DNA of 64,000 nt from Lumnitzera littorea (taxonomy: Eukaryota > Streptophyta > Magnoliopsida > Myrtales > Combretaceae): the NCBI GenBank assembly GCA_024138015.1, contig JAMXBB010000004.1, positions 7,257,037 to 7,321,036 on the forward strand, given 5' to 3'. Every line of letters starts with the position of its first letter. Position 1 is the stretch's first letter. The notes below the pieces were generated by a model. The model was given only the letters and a program-made list of their open reading frames with translations. It searched no databases and was not told the origin of the DNA. The position numbers and the translations under genes are program-made. Shown piece after piece: positions 22,937-34,400 of the stretch.

Positions 22937-23190
22937 GACAAAAAGCTTATATTATATTGCAATTCAAAAAAGACCTAATAGATTAATTAGAGCATATTAT
23001 GAGCCCCATAGTTTCACGTAATTATTCTAAGTCAGTAATTTAGGGTGTATGCAAAAGTAGGCCGACAAAAAGCCTATATTACATTACAATTCAAAAAAGA
23101 CCTAACAGATTAATTAGAGCATATTATGAGCCCCATAGTTTCACGTAATTATTCTAAGTCAGTAATTTAGGGTGTATGCAAAAGTAGGTC
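22937..23190 (+). repeat. 127-bp tandem duplication
   Basis: Units 22937-23063 and 23064-23190 are nearly identical, differing at about half a dozen sites. That is much less divergence than between nearby LTR copies, so this duplication is comparatively recent. Confidence 0.95.
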
Positions 23191-26100
23191 GGTATATGTG
23201 AAAATAAGCTAATTGAGACGATATTTCACGTATGAATCTTAAAAATTAGACAATGACATGCCGTGATCCCATAATATAGAAATATAATAAAAATAATATT
23301 ATTATAGCTAAAAATAGATAATTTTAGTAAATTATATTATTTTGTAATTTATCCACCATAAACATGTAAATTAGGTAATGGAAATTAACTAAACTTTATA
23401 GATAAATTATTTGGACACTAAAATTATAAAGTGACATAAAATAACATGTAAAAATAGTATGCATGCTTTGGGTGTAATTATTATATATAATTATGCACCT
23501 GAAAATGTTTAAAATACTCGAAAATGCATATAATTACTTAAATTTATAAGAAAAATAATATAAATTTTGTAAACCATTATAATTACGAGGTATTAGTCGT
23601 GGAATCATCAAGGACAGCTTTTGATCAAATAATCTATCTTAGTGACACCTAACAAGCTTGGAAACATGGACATTTAAGCTCAAAGTGGGTAAGAGAAATT
23701 CATTTTACACTCTTACAAACATTAGGATCATCACTGATCCTCTCTAGAACTTAAATGAATCCTTAAAGAAGTTGAGAAAAATCTAGAAAAAGGAAGAATA
23801 GTGAGGAACAAATTTAGAGAAAGATAAGAACTTGCACTGTGCTAATCGAGCTGTTTCAAGAAACACGGGTCCAAAGAGTAACTAGGGCAAACCACCACCC
23901 CACTTACCAATGGTGGCAACGCCCAACTAGGTCAACAAGGTGGGGGTGGCCGTTAGTGGCTAGACAATGGTTTTCTGGTGAACTTTAATTTCCATCTGAT
24001 TTTCTTGAATTTCCTAAAAATATTAAATTAGGTCCAAAAATTTTGAAAAAAATTATTTTGGGATATCTTTGTATCTACTATTTGGGAAAAATGTCAAATT
24101 GCAAAAATTTTGAATGGATATATGACTTTTTTAACAAATTGAATGAAATTGAATAATTTTTGAAGTTGTAAATAACCCTACTGTTGTTGTTTTGAAATTA
24201 AACTTTTTTTGGAACTTCACTATGCTACATATATGAATTCTATGAAAGGATTTTGGCTAAAAATATTCTCTATAATTTGTAGTAATTTTTTAGCCTCTAA
24301 ATTTGGTTAAAAATGTTATTTTTAGGGCCTTTTGTGTAATTAGCTTTAAGAAAATCAATTTATACTAGTTTTGGAGTTCATATGAGTTATGTTCTACTAT
24401 AAGATATGATCTAGAGTTGAGGGGATTGGAGTAAAGTTAAACCACACACCTACCACTTGTTATGAACTTAGTACATTAAAATAAGAAAATGAAGGTTTGG
24501 AAGTTTCGATGATATGGTATTAATGAGTATGATGAATATGCTAAATAATCATATACTAACATAGTTGTAACTAGAAACATGATGTTAAAGTGAGTCACTC
24601 GGAATAAACTTGTAATTAGATCTATTTAGAGGATTCTTCATATGGTTGATCTAATAAAAGAGTGACTTAAAATCTTGGTATAGACACTTAACCAAAAGCT
24701 TAACTCGTGTAAGAATCTTGAATATAATAATGTCAAGGTCTTAGTTAGGACAATTATCTATAAAAGAAGTAAGGTTATGATAACTTCAAAGACATGTTCA
24801 AAAGGTTGGTGGATGAAAGAATTCTAACTTTAAATATGATGGAGCCTCATTTAAGAAGTTATTTAGTGAAAGAAGTAGGATTATATTGGTTTTAGAGACT
24901 TAACTAGAGGGTTAACTGATTTAGAAGGTTTATATGAAATAGCTTTAAAGATATCTTCAGATGGTTGTCTTTAGAGAAGGGACTTAATCTTTTGTTTAGA
25001 AAGTTGGATAGTAAAAAGGACTTAACTATACCTCATCATAAACTTGTTTAGGAAGTATTTGGTAAGGAAAATTTGGTTAGAATGGCTTTAGAACTTGATT
25101 TAGGGTTTAGTTGATGTAAAATGCTTAGTGAAAATGACTTTAAAGTATTGTTCAGAAAGTTGATAAGAGTAAGGAGTACAACTGGGTAACTTCAAAGATT
25201 TCATTAAAAGGTTTTAAGACCAAAACTTGGTACTAAGCAAGTTTTCAAAAACTTATATAAAGACATACCCGGAGATTTCATTAAAAGGTTTTAAGACCAA
25301 AACTTGGTATTAAGCAAGTTTTCAGAAATGTCAATAACAAAATGGAACTCAATACCAAGCTTACATGACTTGTTAAGAATAAGTCACAATCACACTTAAA
25401 TTATTAAAATGAACTTGTTCACTTTATTTAGTAAAACTAAAGCAATTATATTGTATATTTTAGGGAGAAAAATTAAAGTAGATGAGACTAACTATCAGGA
25501 TTCTTGAGCATCACATGACTAGATAAGTGAGATCAATACTTTACCACACTTTGAAGTATTATTAAGGATACTTGGAAGCCTTAATATATGTCTTGGTTGT
25601 GATTGTAAGTTTGTTGCTTGAGCGTATGCAACGTGTGTACATGAGTAATGTTTTGCTATTTGGAGTACTAGATTTTATGTATTGGTTGCTTTATGATGTT
25701 GTTTGATTGAACTATTTGAAATTGTTTGATCACCCCAAAAGCAATTTAACTAAAATTAGGCCTAACTTCTAAATGGATATGCATCGCAACCTACTAAGGG
25801 AAATGATTAAGATTCTCGAGTCAAATACGGATCCTTTGATAAGGATAGCTGAAATGGTCTTTTACCTACCTTTAGTCAAACTAAGTAACAAGAGAGGAGG
25901 TCACGGCAAGGTTAAGGACCATGGTTCAAGGTGAAGTCTCGGTGGAACGTGTTTCTCCATTGTACAAGCTCCAGTTTAGTTTTGATCCGCAAAGCACACG
26001 ACGTTAAACTCCTTAACCTAGACTAGATTGAGCATAATTTCTCTAACCTCACGATAGACTGGATAACATCTTGTGATGGCATTTCCTTATACATGCATAA

Positions 26101-26400
26101 CATCTAACTAAACTTGTTTAAAAACCCTAGTTGCTTTGTGTTAGATATGTGTTACTATCTTCATTTTACTTACTAAGCAAGTTGTTGTCCATTCCCTATA
26201 GCTGTTTTATAAGTTCCTTAGTAAATACACCACCACTACTCCAAGGTCCAAAAGAATAAAGAATGGGGTCAAGGAGTAAGATTCAAAACCAATTGGCTAG
26301 GTTCTTATTTTGTTTATTGATCTTTAGGAAAACTAATAAGGTCTCTTCAGGTAACCCTTTAGTTTTTAACTACTATTACCTATATTATGTTCTATAAACT
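23191..26400 (+). repeat. Non-coding LTR-like relic inside outer element
   Basis: No coding sequence. Near the right side (26160-26200) is a cattttacttactaagcaag block followed by gttgttgtcc. A block of the same type occurs in reverse orientation at 49860-49905 and, more weakly, at 34006-34035. Such a block is common near the 3' end of large plant chromovirus LTRs as I remember them. The left part (23340-23480) resembles 40360-40430. A nested LTR or solo LTR is likely, but its ends are not defined. Confidence 0.4.
25196..25324 (+). repeat. 52-bp direct repeat, period 77
   Basis: Copies at 25196-25247 and 25273-25324 share agatttcattaaaaggtttt and the following 32 bases with a single C/T difference, separated by 25 unrelated bases. 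Confidence 0.9.
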
Positions 26401-26860
26401 TATAGATTTTTATAAATCTTTATTATGTCATTTTTTAGAAGTTATTTATAAAACTTGATTTCTTTTCAAGCTTTTGTATTACAAAATCTATTTGGAAAGT
26501 TGCATCTCAGGTTGATACCAAACAGGTGTTGAATTTGATGACCTAAAGCTGTAGAATAGTAAAGTTATGGTGTAAGCTATACATATGTTAGAGGCGAAAT
26601 TGGCTAGTTTCTAGCTTAAATTAGTTTACATGGCGAGATTGTTATAACTTCTTGATTTACACATCAAGTACAACACTATTCAAAAACCCCTTCTTGTGTC
26701 TCGGTTAGTTCTTAGAGTGGCCTCTTTCTCTTTTAACATCCCTAGTGGATTAGGCCTAAGATAACTAACTGTTTATGGTGTTTCTTAAGGAAAATTACAT
26801 CACCATGGCAAAAATGGTGTCTAGTTTATCTTTGTGGTAAAATTTTACTTAAACTTTACT
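26401..26860 (+). other. 3' UTR remnant of outer element
   Basis: No gene seen. The last about 80 bp (ggcaaaaatggtgtctagtt and onward) align with the segment just before the inner element's polypurine tract (about 16190-16247), which shows the two elements are related. Confidence 0.5.
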
Positions 26861-26873
26861 ACATAAAGAGAGT
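26861..26873 (+). promoter_or_regulatory. Polypurine tract of outer element
   Basis: ACATAAAGAGAGT directly before the TG of the 3' LTR; the counterpart of ACAAAGAGGGATAGT in the inner element. Confidence 0.6.
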
Positions 26874-28872
26874 TGTAGACACTCCATTTTTGCCTCATTG
26901 TAATTTTTAGAATTTATTTATTTTTTAAATAAAAGGGTCTTAATTAAAAAAAATAGAAAATTGAAACATGTAAAAATTTAGAAAATTTATAAAAAAAAAT
27001 TAATTGGAAAAATATAAAAAAAATGGAAATAAGAAAAGAATAAAAATCCATAATATAGAAATAGGTTTTTTCTAGTATTAATAATATTTTAGTAATTTTT
27101 TTATTAATTTATTTGTTTACTTTTATTTTTATTTTAGGAGTTAAGTTAAGTTTTTTTTTTCATTTTCAATTAGGCTTAGATAAATTAGTTTAAGAACATT
27201 TTATTTGCATATAATAATAGGGCATGAGGCAACAGCTTAGCTGGTTAAGTGCTTAGGCTTGCATTGTGATTATGAAAGAGATCATGGGTTTGATCCTTAC
27301 AAGGGGCACAATGTGCCTTTTTATTTTTTTCACATCTTATCTGCCACATGTTGCGATTTGATTAGACCATATGTTCACTTCTTATCCCCATTCTCTAAGC
27401 ATTTGAATCCAACAACTTGCACTCTCCGTCATGGCTCCACTGCCCTCAATGACCAAAACTTAGCAATCACGACCACCACTATTGGAACCCTTCTTGCCAC
27501 CCCTCTTTGACTAAAATGGCCATCACAACCGACTCTGCCACACACAAAAACACAAGATCTACTGTTCTTTTAAGCTCTAGCAACCTTCCTATGCATCGGC
27601 TACTGCTACTATTATCAGTCACTTATCAAACACCACCAAAACTGACCCCAAACACCACTACATCATCATCGAACCAATTATCCCCAATACAAAACTTATG
27701 AAAATGGCTTTCAACACTTGAAACTTGCACGAAAATGGATTGAATTGACTCTCCATTGTTGCCTTCTTCCTCCTCAGCTAAGCACATTCATTGTATGTGA
27801 ATCGGGTCGACTAACTAAACCTGGACCTAACTACCCGAACCCTTGTGCTCAAGCCTGCCTAACTCATGCCCCTGATCTGGTTTAATCGTTTTTTTTTTCC
27901 TCTATTATTGATTATTAGTCTTTAAAAAGAAAAGAAAAAAGTTTTTAAAAAAGAGAGAAAAAGATACAAATAAAATAATAATAACAATAGTAATAAAAGT
28001 GCTTTTATTTAATTTTTTTTTCCTTCTTCTTAAATACCTTTTTTTTATTTATATATATATTTTTGTTTTAAACTCTCATTTTGCAAAATTTTCAAAACTC
28101 TTTACTTTTGGAAAAAGACAATGAATGAATGTTTCAAAAAATAGATAAGTAAATAAAAAGTTTTGTCATTTAGGAAAATATTTATTTTCCAAATAAACAA
28201 AACAAGTGAACCTTTTCCAAAATACAACACCCAAATTAGGACCCTTTTAGAATTTTTGTCAAATAAAATGAAATGATGAAGAGATGTAAACTCAACCAAT
28301 TTTTCAAAGTAAAAATAAATCTACAAATTAAAGTTTTACCAAACAAACTTGTAAATGTTTAATCCTAAATAGCAAGTATGTAGGTATTTGTAGGAAACTA
28401 TAGAGCCACTTAAAATGGGGAAAAAACTTTTTTTTCCCTTTTTGTAATTCTTCAATTCTTTATTTTTTGTAAATAGATATTATTCCATTTATTATTTGTG
28501 AATAGAAATTGTTTCTCTTAAAGGGATAATTAGAAAATAAAATTAATTTCGAAATGTTAAAGTGGTATTGGTAGAGTTTAATAGGATGGTCTCTAAATCT
28601 GTGAATCTAGTTTCTTGAAAGATTTTTAGAAATTTTTCAAAACTTAAGCTAATGACTAAATTAGAACCGTTCTACCTAATTAGTTCTAATTTAATCACTT
28701 TTCTCAGTTATACTGGGTGGCAACTCCATTTGTTTTCAAAAACAAGAAACTGAGTTTTCCTTAATTTTTATTGAGGATTTAAACTAAATAAGTATATGGT
28801 TTAGTTTTATGGTTTAGTTTAAATTAAATTAAGGAAAACAAACAGACAAAAATTGAAAAATTAGGCTTAACA
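26874..28872 (+). repeat. 3' LTR of outer Gypsy element
   Basis: Direct repeat of 3954-6591, shorter because of an about 680-bp deletion with its joint at about 27380 (gttcactt/cttatcccc). The deletion removes the TATA box and the CT repeat. The tRNA-like module (27221-27318) is better preserved here. Ends near ...TTAACA at 28872. ORFs inside (27259-27510, 27507-27701 and minus 28102-28299) fall within LTR sequence and are not called as genes. Confidence 0.8.
27221..27318 (+). repeat. tRNA-like (SINE-like) module in outer 3' LTR
   Basis: A cttagctggttaagtgctta segment resembles a tRNA D-arm/A-box, and about 40 nt later gggtttgatcc is a near-consensus B-box. A perfect small hairpin (ggcaca/tgtgcc) and a T-rich run follow. 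The same module is in the 5' LTR (4273-4370), and a related one is in the solo LTR at 37357-37437. It is not a functional tRNA gene, since no matched acceptor stem is apparent. Confidence 0.55.
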
Positions 28873-29100
28873 AGCTGAATAGTTATTTGAAAAAAAAAAA
28901 GAAAAAAAAAAAAGATAAACCTTCATTGATCATTTCTTACCTTCTCAATTAATTTAGGAATTTCAGTACATTTAAGACAATGAATTAATTGAGTAGGAGA
29001 TGATATAGTGTTTAACTTAAGGTTAGCAGTATTCAACAAGTTTAAGATCAATTTTATTGAGGTTGTGTGGGCTCAACTTATATGAAAAATAATTTCTCTG
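28873..29100. other. Flank of outer element with a short inverted repeat
   Basis: A 12-bp inverted repeat built on tctcaattaatt (near 28945) and aattaattgag (near 28985) with a loop of about 30 nt. Otherwise featureless AT-rich sequence. Confidence 0.4.
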
Positions 29101-29960
29101 CTTTTTAAAATACTTATTAATCTATTTACTTGAACTAAACCATTATTTAAATTGAATCAAAATTGATTGGCCTTGTTAGATTGTTGAGTTAAACATTATA
29201 TAAAGTTCAAAATTGATTGAATAAACTGTTCAAATAGCTTGCACTTGGCTTGATTCTACCAATGCCAAACCGAATTTAAATAAATTTCAAGCCAAATTCA
29301 AATACATGCAAGATAACCACCGCCACGGCATATAAAGTGATGACCATTGCGTCGCAGCAGTCCATTTTGTGCATCTAAAACTTGGTAGTTAACAATTGAT
29401 ATATATGTGCGTTCTCTCTACTCTTTTGTTTGAAGCTCTTGATTCCTTTCCCATGTTATGTAAGGCGATAATGCGAGTGTAGCTTTATATATCCGTCAAC
29501 ACGAGTTGGCTAAGTTGGTAAAAACGGGTCATAATCTGTTAGAAAAGTATTATTTGAGTTGCGTGGTCACTATAAGAGTTGTGTTGGTGGGTATCCATAA
29601 GTATCTCTATAAATTGCTTGGGTCTTAAAGGTATACCTCAGCTCATAATGATAATTGGAGATAAAATAAAATAAAAATCTTTTTATGTTAAAAAAAAAAA
29701 TTCATATAGCCAAAGCAAAGTATAGATACGGACAAAACAATTGATGGTTGGGAAAATTAAAATTAATACTGTATACTCTCGAACATGTTGTCAGTGAAAA
29801 ATGATATATAATCCACTAATTCAATACAGTTTGTAAATATTTTGGATTGGAGAAGGAGAATATAGTACTATCTGGAAGACTTAGTTTATGGTCATTCTTT
29901 AAGCTGCTGTGAACTTCCTTTTTTTTATTTTCATGTTTTTTGTGCGCGTAACATGTACAA
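29101..29960. repeat. Dispersed repeat R1, copy 1 (interrupted by a SINE-like insertion)
   Basis: The segments 29320-29490 and 29703-29910 align with 48010-48210 and 48205-48400. Shared blocks include cgtcgcagca, tctctctact/tctctctatt, agctttatat, atagccaaagc, ttgatggttg and tctggaagact. A third, shorter copy is at about 56900-57200. The 29494-29700 segment is absent from copy 2. Confidence 0.75.
29494..29700 (+). mobile_element. Putative SINE-like insertion in R1
   Basis: About 205 bp present in R1 copy 1 but missing from copy 2, where ctttatatgtatagcc is continuous. It starts with an A-box-like tggctaagttgg (29507-29518) and ends in an A-rich tail (taaaataaaataaaaa..., then ten A). A convincing B-box is not seen. 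The filled versus empty comparison supports insertion; SINE identity is inference. Confidence 0.5.
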
Positions 29961-30515
29961 TTTTTGGGTCAGATGAAAAGAGGAAAAACTAATTAGAATA
30001 ATTTGGAGAAGAGATTTACTCGATATCATACGTCATTAGGGTTATATAATTGCGAGTAATGACGGATGATATTTTGAAAAATCGCAGCTTATTATGAAGA
30101 TAATATTATAAAGAGAAACGATTGATTTTCATGAAAATTTACCATCAAGCTTGAAGTGATTAAAAAAAAAAAGTTAAAAATGACCTGTCATATATTAACA
30201 AAACAATTTATTAGTCGCATTTCTATCTTTCCTTTTCAAAAGAAAAACTTCAGACAAGGGGTGGAAAGTAAATTTTTATTCTCAGATACCAGATTTCATG
30301 CAATAAAATTTATTCCGTCTTGTTTAGTTATTCGTAACTTGAGCTCACAAAAGAATAAAAGAAAAAGATTATGACTCAAGGGATTTGGAATACCAACTTT
30401 ACCCTTTTCTTCTTTCATGGAGTAAATTAAACTATGCAATTTTCGATGTGAAACTAATTTAAGTTGACACTGATATAATGATGAGAAAGTTGCTTCTTTA
30501 ACAAAATATTAATGA

Positions 30516-30523
<8 letters not shown>

Positions 30524-30552
<29 letters not shown>
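30524..30552. repeat. (TA)n microsatellite
   Basis: Uninterrupted TA dinucleotides, about 14 units, in intergenic DNA. Confidence 0.9.
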
Positions 30553-30556
<4 letters not shown>

Positions 30557-31166
30557 TTTACTTTCAATAAAACATGTATTAATAAGACTTCTAATGATTT
30601 GATTCTATTCCCATTTCCCTCATTTTATGTTGTGGGCAGGACCATGCATATGCATTATCATGAGCGATTATATTAAAAAAATTTATGATGATTTTAGTTG
30701 ATGATTCAACTTTAAGCTATAAGTAAGGATATATAAATATATACACAAGGTCTTACGGACAATTAATTGATTTTAGTATAATCAGTTCAGCCCGCTCAAG
30801 GATGGCATCAAGGGGGTGAATTAGCTTTATAGACTTATTCATTCAACCACTCAGTAAAATAATATGGGATATGTTTGACTTTAATTTCAGCTTTAGGCTG
30901 TTTGCGGGGAATTCTAAACAACTGACGTTAAGTCTTAAATCATTTTTAAGTAATACCATGTTATCTTTTTTATAACATCTATATAGAAATAATAAAAGGT
31001 ACTACTATCAATTTTTTTCTTCTTCTTTTTTTTTCATATTTAAGAACAGTATATTTTATAGTAGTGTTATCACAAAATCAATATATTTTTTGAAACTTCA
31101 TAGTAAGTCTATCCCAAGTATGTCCCTGCGAACGATACCAAAGATGTTTTATGCTCCTTTTTTTAT

Positions 31167-31490
31167 TTGCTTAAACTAAAGAGAGATCCTTTCTGTTTTG
31201 CATATCTTCCTTCGTCAAACTTTCCATTTTATTCCTATGAATTGACAAACTTAACATTCTTATATTTCATTCATGCTTCTTCCTTTGCATTCTACATTGT
31301 CTGTGCTTTCATTCTTTCAGTTCCATGTCATATTATCATTCTTTATACGACGGGATTTCTGCTCTTAACTCGAGTTTGCACATATCCCATGAGCGTATGT
31401 TATCCTAATCGATCATATGCAGGCCAAGTCGACCATGTCACTTATTGGCTGCCGTTATTCCAGCTGGTTATTCGCCAATACTCTCCGTAG
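31167..31490 (+). other. Unassigned open reading frame of 107 codons
   Basis: Open from a TTG at 31167 (no in-frame ATG nearby upstream) to a stop at 31488-31490. The product would be hydrophobic and aromatic-rich (a segment rich in Phe, Tyr, Ile and Leu through about residue 70) and ends DHVTYWLPLFQLVIRQYSP. The 3' half is less AT-rich than its surroundings. I do not recognise it. It could be an exon remnant, organelle-derived DNA or chance. No splice signals or conserved domain support a gene. Confidence 0.15.
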
Positions 31491-34400
31491 ATAATTTGCT
31501 ACCCACCGTTGGAAATTTTCAAACTTAAGGTTCTTGGTGTTTTATATAAACAATAAACATTATCTTCAGTGGAACTTATCTTTTGATGCAATATCATATG
31601 AAAAACGACTTAATAGTATTAATTTACCATACATCTAGATGAATGACGTGTAAATAATAATAATAGTACTAATTTTTTCAAAAACTATTATTTATGTTTT
31701 TACTTATAAGATTTTATTCATACTTACATACCATTTATTTATTCACGTAGCGCATGTTAGTACCATTAAACTTTTTTCTTTTTGCCTTTTTATTTCCATT
31801 TATTTTTCTAATTATTTCATAGTTGAGAAAAAGAATTGAAAACAAGATGGAAATATGCATCCTTCAAACTTTAGACATTTGTTTTTCTGTGATATTTAGA
31901 ATGTTTGATTCACTTGAGAGAAAGAGAAATGGGAGAAATAGATATTTTAAAGTTCTTGGAATTAGAGGTCAGTAGATATAGAGTGAGTATATATTTTGTC
32001 CTATAGGTATAAGTTCCAAAATTTTTGTACCCAAAACCTATTATATGATATCTTAGAACTATCTTATATCTTATACCCCGTAAAATTTACAAGTTACAGA
32101 GTATCTTATGGAACTTATATTTTTCTTTTTTACTTTATTTTCTTTTGAAATATTATGCAAACACATAATCAATATCAAACCCATGACTACAACAATAGAC
32201 CAAATACTAATCATTTGAAAGGTAATTATGTTTGTAATACATTTAATTATAACAATAAAAAGTTTAAATAGGTGGAATAGAGAATATTCCTACAATTGGA
32301 AACCTTCGATCCTTAATTGGGTTATGCTACATTATTTTTTTCTCTTCTTTTTAAATCATAAAAATAAAATTTTTACCAAGTCATAAAATTATTAGATATA
32401 GAGTATAAAAAATATGTATTGAGTAACTCTAAAAAAATATAGTAGACAATAAGTTAAGAATTAAGATATTTTTAATATCTTACTAGATTAGGGTTACTAA
32501 GGAAAAAAGAAGTGTAAAAATGAGATAATAGATTAAGAGAGAAGGTTTTACCTAAAAAGAAAAAACAAGAAAAAGACAAAGGGACAAGATAGTAGATATA
32601 AGAATGTTTAATCTTAAGGTTTCATTAAGGTCAAATTTTTATTGTTATTTTCTTTAAGGATAAAAAAATACAATAATATTAAGTTTTTATTTATAAGTAT
32701 CATTCAATTATTATTACATAGTGAGTATAAAGTATCTTGAAATCTATTTTGTATTCTTTAGAGTATAGATTTTAGGTTAGGTATATAATACACAGATGCC
32801 ATATATGTACCCTACCTTGCAAAGCAGGTTTTGAGAAAACTTTTGCAAAATTTGCCTTATAACCCTTTTCCCATCTTGTAAAGTAGGATCTGGATAGATA
32901 CTTTATATGGGAGGATTACTCGCTTACTCCACTTGTATTTAGTTTAACATATGGGTGAAAAGGATAGATCTACATGTTTTTTTTTTTTCCCCGTTCATTT
33001 TAAAGAAGGGAAGCTTCTTTGCTTATAGGGTAAAAGTAAAGTATTTTTACAATTTACCCTTAAAATTATGTAACATTGCTTAGACCTAAGAAATTAGTTT
33101 ATTTTGTAGTCATATCACATCACAGTCATTGAATCCTGTTTAATGAGATCATTTCTAAATCATCTCATCCTTTGCTTAATCTAACTCTAAATTATTCAAC
33201 ACATCTTAATCCTTATAAAGAGTCGAAAGAAAACATACAAAGAGCAGCCGAAAATACTTAAATCCCTAGTCCATAGAGTCTAACAACTAAACAAGGTCAA
33301 TTTCTGTAAAGCCTTAATCTTTGACCAACTACTAAGGATTCAGAATGGTAACACATTTGCTATAAATATAAAACTTTAAAAATATGACTTGAGAAGTAAA
33401 GAAATAAGGTACTTATGCAAAGTATGAGTCATAAGTAATATTATGTAAAGTAATGTAGTTGTTTGGAATTGCTAGATTTAAGGTTCCAAAAAATATCTTT
33501 AGAATCAAATGAATTTTTAATATAAAGTCACAAAAAGTTAAAAGAAGTGTCATAGTAAAGTTAATTTGTCACGATCCTAAAAGGGGCCAAGTAGAATTAC
33601 TTAAAATTATCATATCACGTATACACCCATGATACGGAAACCACCTTACAAGTCAAAAGTTGCAAGACTCTATCAAATTAATCACTATGGCCATAATTTT
33701 ACATTTATTCTTTTATCATGAAATATAGATGACTATGGATAACCAACAGACTACAGTCTACTAGAGTCGCAAAAAGTCAGTATCTCTTAGCAAATAATAA
33801 GACAGGGTAAATCAATTTTATAAATTGCAACAATTGCTAAATGATCCAGAACCTTAATATATAAATACTTTTCACATGGAGTGCTCCTATATTAGCTATA
33901 AGTTTCCCAGTTAAATCTAGCTTTCTGTTAACTTGGATTTGCACTCTGTATTTAAGCTTATGCCAATCCCAACTCAAACGGGCTTGTAAATATTATAAAA
34001 GAATGAGCAAACCATAGCTTAGTAAGTTTATTCATCGCCACTACTGTTCAAGTAAGTTATCAAACATTATTAGCATATATGTAGGTTTATCTATACATGA
34101 AATGAATGCATATATAGTGAATGCAAGCAATACATCCATAGAGTTCAAAGCCATAAAAGGTGTAGAGTTATATTGTTTACACGTCAATTATCCCCCACAC
34201 TTACCCGTACGAGGCAGCTCACTTTACTCATATGAGGTTATCTAGGGGCATTGTCCCTCCAAACGATATTTAACTATTACCTTAGTTAAGAAGAAATACC
34301 AATCTAACCTAATGGATCCTAACTAGGGCCATGCACCATTAACGAATCATATCTAAGACCCCATGAGCTCAACACCAGTAAATCTAATCCAAGGCCCCAT

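Larger units (their letters stand above)
3954..28872 (+). mobile_element. Outer Ty3/Gypsy (Tat-like) LTR retrotransposon, degenerate, with nested insertions
   Basis: Two direct LTR copies (3954-6591 and 26874-28872) bracket a PBS-like site at 6595, a DUF7745-like N-terminal region, gag, and a purine-rich tract just before the 3' LTR. Both LTRs begin TG; the 3' copy ends in CA. Flanking 5-mers are agcca on the left and agctg on the right, a plausible but decayed target duplication. A second element (7231-18596), a foldback MITE and an LTR-like relic (about 23191-26400) lie inside. No reverse transcriptase belonging to this element is visible, so it is defective. LTR divergence is high, implying an old insertion. 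Confidence 0.75.
29961..33530. other. Intergenic AT-rich region, no gene supported
   Basis: Contains a (TA)n microsatellite, an unexplained ORF (31167-31490) and otherwise A/T-rich sequence. Around 32810-32900 two similar phrases (ccttgcaaagcagg and catcttgtaaagtagg) suggest an eroded repeat or SINE, too weak to name. Confidence 0.4.

Noticed and set aside
27241..27300. Possible functional tRNA gene
   Set aside because: A-box and B-box text is present, but I find no paired acceptor stem; the module lies in an LTR in two copies.
32790..32910. Possible Au-type SINE end
   Set aside because: Two short phrases around taccctaccttgcaaagcagg only vaguely resemble it; no promoter boxes or clear tail.
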